Below, piece after piece: positions 24,801 to 36,000 of a DNA stretch of 64,000 bases (the stretch's first letter is position 1; each line of letters begins with the position of its first letter). The notes below the pieces were generated by a model. The model was not told where the DNA came from. It searched no databases and was given only the letters and a program-made list of their open reading frames with translations. The position numbers were made by a program, and so were the translations under genes. Location: contig JAODUP010000518.1 of assembly GCA_025642065.1 (NCBI GenBank), forward strand, positions 235,001-299,000, read 5' to 3'. This DNA comes from Paralvinella palmiformis (taxonomy: Eukaryota; Annelida; Polychaeta; Terebellida; Alvinellidae).

Positions 24801-27800
24801 TAATGCTTACCCATAAAGTAATAATTGCACAATCTTTATAATTGGATGTTAAATTGATTGTTTCTCAATATGTTGTTGCATGTTTTTGCTATTTAGCTAT
24901 GGCACTGGTCACACATGGGACATATGGATGAGTGGCCATTCCGTAAAGAATGCCTCTTACTATGTATACACAATCTGTTCAGAATAATCTACTGGTGTCA
25001 ACGAAGTTATTAATGAAATGTGTCTAGAGAATGTTAATAAGCTTGTCTCGTGGTAGAACAAAGTTTGTTCTTGTAACATATACCATACTCATGCGAATAA
25101 GGGCTCTGTCGACTATTTATTATAAGCACTGTTTTTCTCTGAGGCCTATTCAAGCATACCCTTATTCAAGTAGATGTCATTTTTCTTTTTTATGCACGAA
25201 CAGCAGATGCAGTGCTTGGGAGCTGCTGTCTCTGGCACTTGCTGGCTTACACTGGTCTTGTGACATTGTGTGATGGCATTGCATCGAAAGAAGTTACTTA
25301 AGGCTTCATATGATCCTTAAATGTGCTTAGAACATGCTTTCTGATCCCCTGATGTTAAAGTCAATTTCAATGTTGTTATTCAAATAAAGGCCCTTATTCA
25401 CGTGAGTACAGTACTTTTACTGTTTTACTTACATACTACTCAATATTCAATATACAAACTGCTCAAAAGTCTCATTTTCTATTTAACCAATTTAACATAA
25501 CAAATGGCTAATTATTCAACTTTCAAATGGGGATCAAGTACACAAACTGCAAAAAAAGAACATATGTTCTACATAATGCCACATTTAAGTATTAAAATAA
25601 TCAAGATTATAATAATTAATTGAAATCTACTACTCTGAGTAGTTTATATTCCAAGTAGGATTGTCATGGAAGAAATATTTATGAACAAAAAATGAAATGA
25701 CAAATTAATTTGTGGAATTAATTTTTTTTGTAGGAAACTGCAATTCTAATTTTATCAATTCCACTTGTTTTAAATAATTAAATTCCGATTCCGGAATTGA
25801 ATTGATCCCATATCTGGATCTTACAGGCATACATTTTCCTTCTTCTTCTTTAGTAACTTTTGTTTCTGTTTCGTTAAATTCCGGAGCTTTTTCTCGCAGA
25901 AATATTATCTTTCTAGGGATAGATGTTTGGAAATTAATTTGATTCTTCAAATCGTGCGACGTCCTCTCCATCCTCTCTAACTTGTAAGGCTGTAGTGGCC
26001 TAAATGTCTGTGTTTGTTAAATGAGAGTCGGCTGCAGCTGATGATTGTTTTGTTCAATTTAGTGGTGTCTTGTGCTGTAGCTGAGAATTTTTCTGTTTCT
26101 TCAATTCTCACACAGAGTCGTGTAGAATATTTACTCCGGCTTGAAGAAAGGTATTTTTTTTCTTGAAGCTGGATGTTATTTCTAGATCTCTTACCGTTAG
26201 CTAAACCCTTTTCAGATGGTTTCACAGTAACGCTGTTAGTATCTGATGTTTAATTTCTCACAGTGAATGACTGCCAGAAAAACTGCCAGATTCTCATCAT
26301 CACCTTTGTTTCATACCAAACACAACAACACATCATCAGCTGTTTAATGCCTGGTATCAATTCTTGTTCTATGTTGCAAAATCCAGTGAGGGGCATTTGG
26401 AGCATTAAAGAATATCTGGAAGACCAATCAGATTGGCAATAGAACCAGAATTTGTCTGTTCAAGAGTAACGTCTTTAGTGTACTACTTTATGCTGCAGAA
26501 TCATGGAAAGTTACCAAAGGGATATGTCAGATGCTAGAAGGTTTTAAAAATAAGAATCTACTGGTGTAACAAAATTGCAAATGTCAAGGAACTCCACAAA
26601 AGAACAGGCATGTAGCCAATCTCTCTCTCTCTCAAGAATAAATGCCACAGAAGATAGATCAGCCACATCTGCAGAATGCCACCGACATACATTCAGAGAG
26701 TAGCTATCCACTGGACTCCTAGTGAAAAAAAAGTTCTGGTGAGACCAAAGGAGACATAGACTAGAGATGATCAATGGAGTGGGAGATGAAAACACTCGGA
26801 TAGAGTTGGGGCAAAGTCACGAAGTTGACAGAAAACATTGGCATTCTTTGTTTGTGGCCTTATATTGATGTGTGATCCTACATGAAGAAGATTTAGTAAG
26901 TATCTTCACAAGCCTAACATACCAAACTGATCGAAGACATCAGAAAAGAGGTCAATATACGCAACTTACAGACATGTACTCTACTGTATTTTCAATTATG
27001 TTGGCAACCAATGTACTACAGTCTAGTCAATGTCAAACAACATTGATGGCATTAAAGCAGTATAATGTTTGTTTTATTGAAATTTGCATGTGCAGTTGAA
27101 ACCCATAGTGAAGACTAGGGTAGGCTTAAATAAAATTGAACCTATCCTCTGGATACTATTTGATGGATGATGTTCTTGTTGTTTATATGATATGTGTACA
27201 TGTGACTTGCTATCAAGGAAGTGATTATTGCAAGGAACATTTTAAAACTAGAAACTGATTAAGAATTTTTGGGGGGGAAATAGATCTAAACTTAAAACTG
27301 CAGTTTGTGAATTTAAACTCAAAAAGTCACTTGCCCAAATCTGGCAAATGGAGATGTGATCAGCAACAGCCAGACATGAAAATATACTTATCCCAGGTGT
27401 GCAGGCAACTGACTCAAGTCTTTATGACCATATATGTATATCTCTATCACACAGACGCCGTGAGACTTAACCTACCCCTTAGCTTGAATACCGCTCTCTT
27501 GTGCCCGGGGAGAGCTTGACCACTCACTCACTACCCATGCTAAATTGGTGAGGTTTCACTTCGACTTTTTTACAGATCGTGACGAAATGAAAGTTATGTT
27601 CTTTGAATAACACTCACATGCATTGATTCAGCGGGACATTTTGGTACACAAGGCTAGGCTAGGCCTATCACTAGACACTATCAGAGATTCGGACCCCGTT
27701 ATGAAATGAAATTGTTTGAGCGATAACGGTTATCGCTCAAACAATTTCATTTCGTGCAACTTACATAATACATGACATAAACCAATCTTTACTGATGAGA

Positions 27801-27927
27801 ATCCATCAACACGCTCAATTTCATTTGTTATTAAATGGCAGCCTCTCTTTTTCGGTTTGATCACAATTTCTTGCTGAAACCAAACAGTTGACATTGTAAC
27901 CAATCTCCTCGTAGACGATAGCGCCAT
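14997..27927 (-). CDS. YjbQ / UPF0047 family protein, 7 exons, 153 aa
   Basis: Spliced gene assembled by hand on the minus strand. Exons (high to low): 27927-27765, 23893-23859, 22565-22546, 19475-19436, 18384-18343, 17941-17824, 15040-14997. All introns are GT-AG and the phases join without a break to 462 nt including TGA. The product carries the family landmarks in order: [10 protein letters not shown] (about residues 28-37), [18 protein letters not shown] (about 56-73), [28 protein letters not shown], then [20 protein letters not shown] near the C terminus. The conserved His, Glu and Asp residues of the fold are present and the length matches the usual ~140 aa. The start is ATG at 27927; a second in-frame ATG eleven codons later (MSTVWFQ) would give exactly the classic family length. 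The bacterial homologue was reported to have a secondary thiamine-phosphate synthase activity, but the physiological role is unsettled. Introns argue against bacterial contamination. It lies head-to-head with CFAP210. Confidence 0.9.
15090..15173 (+). repeat. TG dinucleotide repeat, about 80 bp
   Basis: Two long TG tracts separated by a single T insertion. It lies in the last intron of the YjbQ gene. Confidence 0.95.
15229..15282 (+). mobile_element. SINE family A 3' fragment
   Basis: AGCCTACCAAGTGTACAAAA then GGCCGTAAAACACCAATCATC; the 5' part is missing. Confidence 0.75.
15283..16548. other. YjbQ last intron, no other feature seen
   Basis: Intronic AT-rich sequence. Frames here are short and unrecognised. 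Confidence 0.5.
16549..17274. mobile_element. Candidate Tigger-like TIR element
   Basis: The left end TACATTCGGGCCGCATTATAAC and the inverted right end TACATTATACCGTGGTCTGTTATAAC share TACATT and TTATAACATG, with TA at both borders as expected of Tc1/mariner/pogo insertions. The interior is non-coding. Confidence 0.45.
17785..17818 (+). repeat. GA repeat abutting a splice donor
   Basis: A (GA)n tract that on the minus strand is a CT run starting directly after the GTAAGT donor of the YjbQ penultimate exon. Confidence 0.9.
18262..18296. repeat. TA repeat
   Basis: Uninterrupted TA dinucleotides in a YjbQ intron. A second TA tract lies at 18754-18804. Confidence 0.9.
18754..18804. repeat. TA repeat, about 50 bp
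   Basis: Pure TA tract, intronic to the YjbQ gene. Confidence 0.95.
18893..19035 (-). mobile_element. SINE family C copy
   Basis: Minus-strand B box GAGTTCGAACCCACC, then the tail ATGTTTCCTTTGGCAGTC and the end CTAGCACCAAGGTTATA. Confidence 0.65.
20003..20158 (-). mobile_element. SINE family C copy
   Basis: Head with AGTGGTTAAACTATTGCACTG and B-box-like GTGGATTCGGATCC on the minus strand. Tail end CCAGCACCAGTATGC. Confidence 0.65.
20752..20996 (+). mobile_element. SINE family B copy
   Basis: Head AGGTGGCCTAGCGGCTAAGC, body TATTTCGGCTCCATCTTTCC, and tail GTGCCGAATAAGCGACAGCC. Compared with 3049-3381 it lacks a segment of about 120 bp after the head and has an extra piece around 20866-20902. 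Confidence 0.75.
21066..21242 (-). mobile_element. SINE family A copy
   Basis: Left tail GATTCATGTTTTACAGCC, body AGTGAAGTCAAAGATGAAAC, right B box AGATTCGAACTAAGG. Intronic to the YjbQ gene. Confidence 0.85.
21243..22234. other. YjbQ intron, nothing further recognised
   Basis: An 86-codon minus-strand frame at 22285-22025 overlaps the right end and the tandem duplication. It shows no family pattern and is probably repeat-derived. Confidence 0.4.
22235..22700. repeat. Two-copy tandem duplication containing the YjbQ microexon
   Basis: Units of about 235 bp (roughly 22235-22470 and 22470-22700) share the blocks GATGTGGATGATTTCACGTC, TTCATGAAC, CATCTGGA, TTCTGAAAATAAAATAGAG and GCAATAACTGATTTA in the same order. 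The upper copy holds the working microexon. The lower copy holds a decayed one (22322-22344) with small insertions; its acceptor TTTTCAG is intact but the GTGAGT donor has become TTTGTT. Confidence 0.8.
22546..22565 (-). other. 20-nt microexon (exon 3) of the YjbQ-family gene
   Basis: Flanked by a TTTTCAG acceptor and a GTGAGT donor on the minus strand. It encodes N-W-D-P-D-V plus two bases of an Arg codon, exactly the residues that follow HTSASL-LNE in this family. Both neighbouring exons (35 nt and 40 nt) are also very short. Skipping it would shift the frame. Confidence 0.85.
22858..23023 (-). mobile_element. SINE family C copy
   Basis: Minus-strand B box GGTTCGAATTCAGC with AGGTTGTAGG before it, followed by ACCTGTGTTTGTGGGATGTG, the same tail block as the 53818 copy. 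Confidence 0.7.
23471..23560. repeat. Short tandem/inverted repeat (TTGCAAGAATC units)
   Basis: GATTTGCAAGAATCAATGTT occurs twice about 38 bp apart, and the reverse element GATTCTTGCAAAAT precedes it, giving hairpin potential. Confidence 0.7.
23690..23775. repeat. 22-23 bp tandem repeat, about 3-4 units
   Basis: Units of the form ATATGGTAATTATATTTC, with one unit reading ATCGTAATTGTATTTC. Intronic, just downstream (minus strand) of the 35-nt YjbQ exon. Confidence 0.75.
24893..24965 (-). mobile_element. SINE family C 3' fragment
   Basis: Contains TAGCTATGGCACTGGTCACAC and the CCGTAAAGAATG block, with no tRNA head. Confidence 0.45.
25625..25816 (-). mobile_element. hAT-like MITE family I, truncated copy
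   Basis: The right border on the plus strand is GGAATTGAATTGATCCCATATCTG, the reverse of the family terminus CAGACATGGGGTCAATTC. The core with CAAGTAGGATTGTCATGG matches the other copies. The other terminus is missing. Confidence 0.65.
25820..26225 (-). other. Two unrecognised minus-strand frames
   Basis: Frames 26225-25977 (82 aa) and 25971-25705 (88 aa) are Lys/Glu/Ser rich and lie in different phases. They could be relics of a retroelement ORF1 or chance. No splice logic ties them to the surrounding YjbQ gene, in whose first intron they lie. Confidence 0.25.
26385..26885 (+). pseudogene. LINE 3' end fragment
   Basis: Plus-strand frames read [11 protein letters not shown], then [20 protein letters not shown] and [16 protein letters not shown], then after stops [11 protein letters not shown]. 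This is the post-RT C-terminal pattern of LINEs often mis-annotated as craniofacial development protein 2-like. Several stops; inactive. Antisense within YjbQ intron 1. Confidence 0.7.
27703..27753. repeat. 51-bp near-perfect palindrome (25-bp arms, 1-nt centre)
   Basis: The left arm ends ...GAGCGATAAC and the right arm begins GTTATCGCTC..., 25 bases each with no mismatch and one base between. It starts 11 bp downstream of the exon 1 donor of the minus-strand YjbQ gene, inside intron 1. It could extrude as a cruciform in DNA or fold as a donor-proximal hairpin in pre-mRNA. Confidence 0.9.
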
Positions 27928-28172
27928 CTAGTGATCTACAAGTTGTAGAAATGTTCAGTCAGCAATCGCTAGGGTGCAGCACAAAACAGGAACTGACGTA
28001 ACGACTAGCGACAATTGTTTGCCTTAGTGATAGACTAGCCATCGGTGTTGTTTGGCGTTAACAAAATATATCATTAATCAAAATTCAAAGATAAACCGGG
28101 GCTGTTAAGGCCCCCAACTTAATTCATTATATTTATAATTGTGAAATTACCCTTCGTGTACAAAAAGGAATC
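27928..28172. promoter_or_regulatory. Shared head-to-head promoter of the YjbQ gene and CFAP210
   Basis: Only 245 bp separate the two divergent start codons, so regulatory sequence must be shared. A CRE-like TGACGTAA lies near 27993. A CTCF-like motif (minus-strand CACTAGATGGCGCT) overlaps the YjbQ start codon at about 27924-27937. No clear TATA box is visible. Bidirectional use is inferred from geometry. Confidence 0.6.
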
Positions 28173-31100
28173 ATGTCAGCTCCAGTATTGCATGGAAGGC
28201 GAAAGGGTCTCGTTAGAAGTAAGTTTAATCTGATTTATGAACGGAGACGGAAATCCGACATGTTATTTAAAATGGCCTGTAACACAGAAATGGGTTTTCT
28301 ATGTTACTACTTTTCGTAATTGTAAAGACAAATATAGTACTGTGCTGTTGATGCTGATCTTAACAGCATAATGATAATCGAGATTTCTAATAATTGTTTT
28401 ATTATTGTGGTTGTTGTTTATTATACTCAATCAATACTGTTTACACAATTACAGTTTGTGTTTATCTAGATCTATTTATTGTTATTATTCTGCACCATTT
28501 TCAGATGATTTGTTAGGAATGGTGTTATTTTGTTAGCATTTAAAATGGATATCTTTTCCATCATTCATGAGATTCACTTCTCGTAAGCTTTTTAGCGTAT
28601 ACTATCAATATCCCTATTCTATTAGATACATCTCCCTTCATGAAATTGATATATTTAAAATATGTGTGTCACCTGAGTAAAGACCAATAAAAGTTAAGAA
28701 TATGTGCTGTTTTGGTATTAAATTTGACAATTTCTAGCCAACGACTCATTAATTGCCCCCAAGAGCACGTACTGATACCTAAGGCACCTGATGAGTTGAA
28801 AGAATAATTTATACTGTTTTCAATTTAACACAGTGTACTCTATCGATCAGTATACTATTCAATGCTTAACTTTATATCAGAGTCATATTGAGGTATTTGC
28901 TATCAAATTAATTCTTGAATTACCATTATAACATTTTTAATTCACCCCATTGTTGTTATAATTTCCATCTCTGCATTTAAGCAAATATATAGCTGAGTGA
29001 ATACTTCCAAAGAAAATAAACAGGTCTTCAACCAGCTAGCTGAGTGTCAAGAAATGTCTACTGATCATACATAAAATAAACGGCTGCAGCTATAATTATT
29101 GGCCAAATCTTGTTCTGTTCAGGTCCACAAATAGGCATTGACTACAACAACCAACCACACAGTGCCATGTTACAGCCTGATATACGCCAAGTGACTGTAC
29201 TTAAGAAGGAAGACTGGGAACGGATACAGTACCAGCTGAATAAGCGGACTATTGAACAGGAGAAGATCAGGGGTGCCCGTGAAGCAAAGGAGCGTTTACA
29301 TCAGCTGTCAAAAGAACGTGTCAAGAACTGGTCAAATACGATTGTTGTAAGTCATCCTACATAATTCTGTTTTAATACCACCATCAAGTAGCCAAATCAT
29401 GATGTCAAGCTATATACATGCAGCTACTACATTCTGACAGTTGATTAGGTATGCCAGGACACCTTGCCTCATAAACTACCTCAGTGTGTTCAATTAAATC
29501 ACTGTTTCTTACTTATATTAGCAATATGTGTTGTATATTATTGAGACTTGCTTGAATTTATAAACATGTGTATTATATTTAAGACATAAATATTTTCTAT
29601 ACAAAATCCATTTGAAATTTTCCATATTAGAACTTTTCAGATTAAACACATATGAATTAGAGTAATAATATTTAAAAAAACCTTGTTACATGTTCACTAG
29701 CAGTATGTTGTCTATCTAATACACCCTTTGTTGTCCATTATAAAGGTCCAAACTGACCTTTGGTGATTTGTGCATTATCCTTAATTCATGCACATTATTT
29801 TGTTGGATGATATATAAAGGGCCAGCGACAGAGGAAGTTAGAAGCAAGGAAGATCAGAGATGAGAAGGAAGAGGAAGAGAAGAAAGCTGTTGATATTGAG
29901 GAAGCTAAGTACCAAGCTGAGAAGAGAAAAGAAGCCATCGAAAAGGCAAAAACCCAGCAGTATTATCAGACAGACAGAGTCAAAGGCTTCCATGTAAGTT
30001 ATATGCGTATTTCATTCTGAAAACAAGGGTGTCTGCTTGGTCTAACTGGTAGCGCATTGGATCACAGATCACTACCACCTGAGTTTGAATCTTGGCATGG
30101 GCACATCTGAATTGGTTATTCCGACTCAAATTTAAACATTTGAAGTGTTTAAATTAGGCAAATAATTTTAGGTTTTCAGAAAGTAATGAATTCACATATC
30201 TATATGTAGCTTCTGTATTATTGGCCTATTTATTTGAAGTTGTCGAAATGGTCCACTTCCTGCTACGAAATGGGAAGTGGACTGTTTCAACAAATTTACT
30301 GTTTTCAGAATTATTTGTTCATATATCTATGTATAGAGATGTCTCTGTCATTTATATTCAATTTAATTTTTACCACAACATGTAATTTGCTAGATAAGTG
30401 TCTAATAATACAGAAAATGGAGAAATAACCGAGGGACATTTCATTCCAACACAGTTGTGAAATGGGCAGGCATTCTTAAAACTGCATCAGTTGTGAAACA
30501 GGATGGTCCCATTTTGAAATGGCCCCAGTTTTCAATCTGGTGCATAACAGTATCATAAGAAAAAAATAAAATATTATTTAGGTTGCTGTAATAGATAGTT
30601 CTACTGTTATTTTGTCAGGGAGCCTTAATACTAACAGAAGTTCTTAAGGAGCGCGATGCTCAGCTGGAACTGAAAGCTCTCAAGGAGAAGGCTAATAATG
30701 GTAATGATAAAGAATGGAGCATGCAATCCCAACAGGAACTAGAGAAAGCCACACTTAAGGCCCAGATGGAGGCACTGGAACAAAAACAGAAGATGCGCGA
30801 GATAGCAGTGTTTCAAAAAGCACAGTAAGTATAATGACTTAGCAAACTAGGTAGAGAGATATTCTGTTCTATTTATATTATACTCCTGAGCTTGGGAGTT
30901 TGTATTTGGATTATCATGAATTGTAACTTTTCATGAATTAGGTTCCTTAGTGTAGTGATTGAGAGGGTTCATTAATTCCTGTAGCATAGAAAATAATGCT
31001 GGAAATGTCCTGGAATTTTACAAAATCAGGAAATGTCATGGTAATAATATTGGCTATTAAAACAAGAACAAAAAAACCCTTGAATAAATATAATGCCTGT

Positions 31101-33028
31101 AGAAGAAAACTGGGATCATTCACCTACTCCTGTATATTAGATGGTTTTAACCATGATCCTGTACTAATCAGAGTCATGCATGATATGAAAAGGTTTCTAA
31201 AGTTTCACTGTCATTCAGTAAAAAAACAATTAATATGGTTCCAAGCAGACATGAGATCAATTCTGGAATTGGAATTGATTATTTAAAAAAATGGAATTGG
31301 AATTGATCAACTTTGAATTGGATTTGGAGTTTCATACAAAAAATGAAATCCACAAATTAATTTACCATTTAATTTTTTAATTCAGAAATATTTCTTTCAT
31401 GGCAATCCTACTTGGAATATAAACTTCTCGGAGTAGGCATTCAAAGTAGGTACTCGGAGTTGGTACTCAGAGACCTACTCATTGTAAAAAGTAGTAGGTT
31501 AAAAAAAGAGTAGGTAAAAATGGAATCAGGGTTGGGTTTCTTCCTGGAAGAAATATATTTCTTCTCTTCCGATGGGAAGAAATGGATTTTTACCGAGAAG
31601 GAAACCTTTCTTCCAGGAAGAAATTGGGAAGAAACTCCCATGGGTCACAGAGTCTGTGACCAAAATCAACCGATCTGGTGAGAATTTAGCACCCTTGTAA
31701 CTGGGATGTAGTTCATATGCCACAAGGTGCTCCATTGTGATGGTTTGGTTGAAAAATTTCTTAATAAATCATGTACTAATGTTGTATAGGAAGTGAGAAA
31801 TACCAAAATTGAGGCTCCTTTTAAAGTGTCTTTGTGCAATAAATTGATGAACAAGTTGATTCCAATGATCCAAGCAAATTAATCAATTACAGAATACTGT
31901 GATCAGCAGTTCCATGATGCACATGTGAATCATTAGTTGTCGTCTGTCATGTCTTTTAATAATTTTTCGTTTATAAAATCAAGATGAAATTAAAAGACAT
32001 TAGCTAATATTTATTGTAATAGTTTGGTGAAAATTAATCATTATTTATTGAATAATGGTGGATTAATAGGCAGCGATGTCTCAATTTTGTTCTGCTTCTG
32101 CCTCTTATTGGGTTGAATGCTATAGTGTTGTGTATTAAGGATGACCCAAAATATCTTTCCTTCGGCTGGTAGGAAATACGACATGCATATAAGTTGAGAT
32201 GCTTCTGAGAACTCCCTTTTCCTTCCGAAAAAATTTGATTTAACCGCATGTATTTATGGTACAATTATTTGTATAGTGCCTCAGAACAGGGTTACCTGGT
32301 TCTGGTGTTATATAAACATGCATTATTGTTATTATTATTTTCATTATGTTGCTCAAAACAAATCAATTTTAGTTTCTTCCATTTGTCCCCAAAACTTTGT
32401 TGCAAATCAACAGACTGTATCCTATTATAATCTTTTTAAAGTACATATGTGTATGACTAGCATGAAAAATATATTAATATTTGTCAGATTTTGGGGTTTC
32501 TTCCATTTCTTCCCAAATGGAAGGGAAGAAAGTATTTCTTCCTTAACGGAAATAACCCAGTTTTTGCCATGGTTATTACCATCCATGGAAGAAACATGCC
32601 AACCCTGAATGGAATTGCTAAATTTGATGTGGAATTGGAATTGACCAAATGGAATTGGAATTGATAAAATAGAAAGGACTGGAATTGGAATTGACAAAAT
32701 TGTCTATTGTCTGGTTCCAAGATACTGTGAGCCAAATCTTGGATTATTATTGAAATATTTTTATGATACATTCTGTCAAGTCCTTATTAGAGATCCATCC
32801 CATGATCACTGATTGTAAATTCTCTAAACTTTTATGCCATAGAGAGTTTAGGATCTGGCAACAAGCAACTTAGATAGTCCATGTAATGGATATATATCAG
32901 GTAATCAGGTAATATGTGTATTACCTGAACTTTTCAGGTAATCTGTATTCAATCTCAGTTAGCAACAGACATATTACCTGAATATTTCAGGCAATATACA
33001 TATTACCTGATTATACAGATTAACTGGA

Positions 33029-33076
<48 letters not shown>

Positions 33077-36000
33077 GGGAATAATTTTTGTTTTGCACTT
33101 TTCACACTGAGTATTGTTGAACAGGGTTAATTTCCTGGTCACCAGAGAATGCCAGAGATATATTTATATAATATTATTTATTTACTGTTTTCTGTTTGTT
33201 GAGCATGTATATGATTAAGTAGAACACTTCATCCAAATGAATAACTAAAAACTATGCAGTATTGGAACTTGATCCCAAATCAATAATGTGCCCTTAAAAT
33301 GTAAAATTTTATTCTACCTTGTTTACCAAAGTTTGCCAAAGAATAAAACGATCAAATTTGTTGTCATGCCATAAACAATGTTTATCATGGATAAATCAAT
33401 TATCTAGGATTCATGGACACCTCAATGAGAGGGATTTTGATGCAAACAAGGAACGAATTGAAGGAGAGGAACTTAAACGTCTTGCTGCTCAGTACGAAAT
33501 GGAGAAGAAACGTTTGGAAGAAATACGTAATGCCGAAGCTCGTCAACTAATGTCTGACAACCTGAAGCAGATAGAAGATGTGGAAAAGATGAGGCATGTG
33601 TTGAAACAACAAGATGAGGTGAGTAGAAATTAAGTACAGGAAGCTGGTAGTTGTGTTTATTTTGCAGAATGAGTAAGTTGTACGGGTTGATTAACTAATT
33701 ATATTAATTATGATGCAATTAATCATTCTGTTCATGACCTTAAATGACTACTGCCCCAATTAATCTCCTGAATTTTCTGTAGTTTGTTAACATTAAGAAA
33801 AACACATTGTCATAACCTTAACATGGCTTAAATAATATGACTGTAAAGCAGATATGGGGTCAATTCAATTCCGGAATTGTAATTTATGGTCAATTCCGGA
33901 ATTGTAATTTATGGTCAATTCCAATTCCGGAATTTTTAAATGGAATTGGAATTGAAAAATTTTGAATTGGAGTTGAAGTTTTCTACAAAAAAAACCCCAC
34001 TTAAATCCACAAATTAATTTATCATTTAATGTTTTAATTCAAAAAGATTTCTTTCATGACAATCCTACTTGGAATATAAACTACTGGGAGTAGGTATTCC
34101 AAGCAGGTACTCGGAGTACCTGCACATGGTAAAATGTAGTAGGTAAAAAAAGAAGTAAAAAACGGAATTGATAAAGTTTGAATTGGAATTGACTGATGTA
34201 GAGTATTCAAATCATGAGTACATAACAAGAAAAAACTGGTCAAATGATAACATTGTGAAAGGCATATACCAGATCACTGCTGAATGTGGTATATGCTAAT
34301 ATGTAATGTAATATAAAAATCTTATTATTATTATTATTATTAAGTGTAATAAGGTTTTCGTATTTGGATTCCGTTTTAGATTCTTGAAATAAAAGAGTCC
34401 ACTGATGACATTGTTTCTGATAGTATATACTGTGTTAGCCAGTTGTTATGATGTTGTTGTTGTGTTTTGGTTGGTTGGTTTATATTTTATATTTATGCTA
34501 CGAGTGATGGCTTCAGATAGAAATCATATAATTCTACTTACGATTCTGTTCTATATTTCAGGAAGAAGATGAAGAATGTCGCATATTTGCTGCTGCGAAG
34601 AGGAAGATGATGAAGCTGAGACTTGAGAAAGAGAAACAACTTCACAAGTAAACAAACTAATAATGTTGTTATACTGATAACGTTGTTATGGCGATAATGT
34701 TGTTATACTGCTAATGTTGTTATGGTGATAATGCTGTTTTACTGATAATGTTGCTAAAACTTACTTGCTGTCAGCTCTTTTGAAAATGAATTATTCTGAG
34801 CTTGAGACAAGATAACATTATCATTTTAAATGTTCCAACTGTACACAACTGCATACAACTGTAAACACACACACACACACACACACACAAGAGGTGCCTC
34901 TGTGGTCTAATTGGTAGCACGTAGGATGACAGATCGCTACCACTTGAGATCAAATCTCGGCCCATTTAGCCTACCATGTGCACAAAAGTGGCCGTAAAAC
35001 ATCAATCATAACATGCACACACATGCTCTAACTCAAAGAGCAGTCATTATCTAGGACAAACTCAGCATCAGTCTGTTAACGTCCAACAACTCACTCTTTT
35101 ATTTCAGCGAGAAACAAGAACGTTTGGAGAAGATACGCTCTAAGCTCCACGCACAGCTGCAGCAGCTAAAGGATGATGAGGATGAAAGGATCAGGCGTGC
35201 ACTCGAGGAAGCTGAAGCTAAACGAGTGCGCGAGGAAGCCCAGAAGGAGGCACAAATGCGCAAAGTGCACGAACAGATTGCTAAACACCGAGATCAAGTG
35301 GTCAGTAATGTATTCATGGATTGGCCAATGTTTTTTTTAGTACCTTTAAAATTCATCATCGTTTGATGCCAAAAACATCGAGAAAGTAGCTGCATCACAA
35401 TGTTAAAGAAATATTTAGCAAAATTATGCAGCCTTTTCAGTAGGGAATAGAGTAGACAAGCCTTTACAACTCACCTGTCGTGGACTGTAAAAACACAGCA
35501 ATGCCATTGGAATTCACTCTCTGAACATGTTATGTCATCAGATAGAATAGTTTCTTTCCATCACCATTTAAAAACTCACCTTTTCAGACTCGCTTATCCT
35601 TCCTAAGTTTCCTTTCCACCTGATCATTGTTGATGAACTTTACATCGTACCCAGACTATGAGTTACCTCAACCCCTGTACTAGGTGGCGACACTGGGCTC
35701 AATTCTTTTTGAGGATATTGGCACTATAGAAGTTTTGTAATTATTATTATTGCCTAGGCCTTGCTGAATGGAGGTGGGGAGGGTAGTGAAGGGCTGTCAG
35801 TGGGGTAGTGGTAGTCATGCTAACACAGTAGTGGCCCTTCTCCATTGGAAGGGGGGAGTATGGGGCTCTTCCCTGAAAAGTTGGGAAAAATGGAGTACTT
35901 GGGGCATTCTAGGTCTCTTTTTTTGTGAAAACCAAAGTAGCCAACCCATAAAATAGGCCACTATGGGCTGTAAAATAGCCGACATATAGCGTCGGACGTA

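Noticed and set aside
14997..27927. Bacterial contamination as the source of the YjbQ-like exons
   Set aside because: Seven exons with canonical splice sites, spread over introns containing the same SINE families as the other genes.
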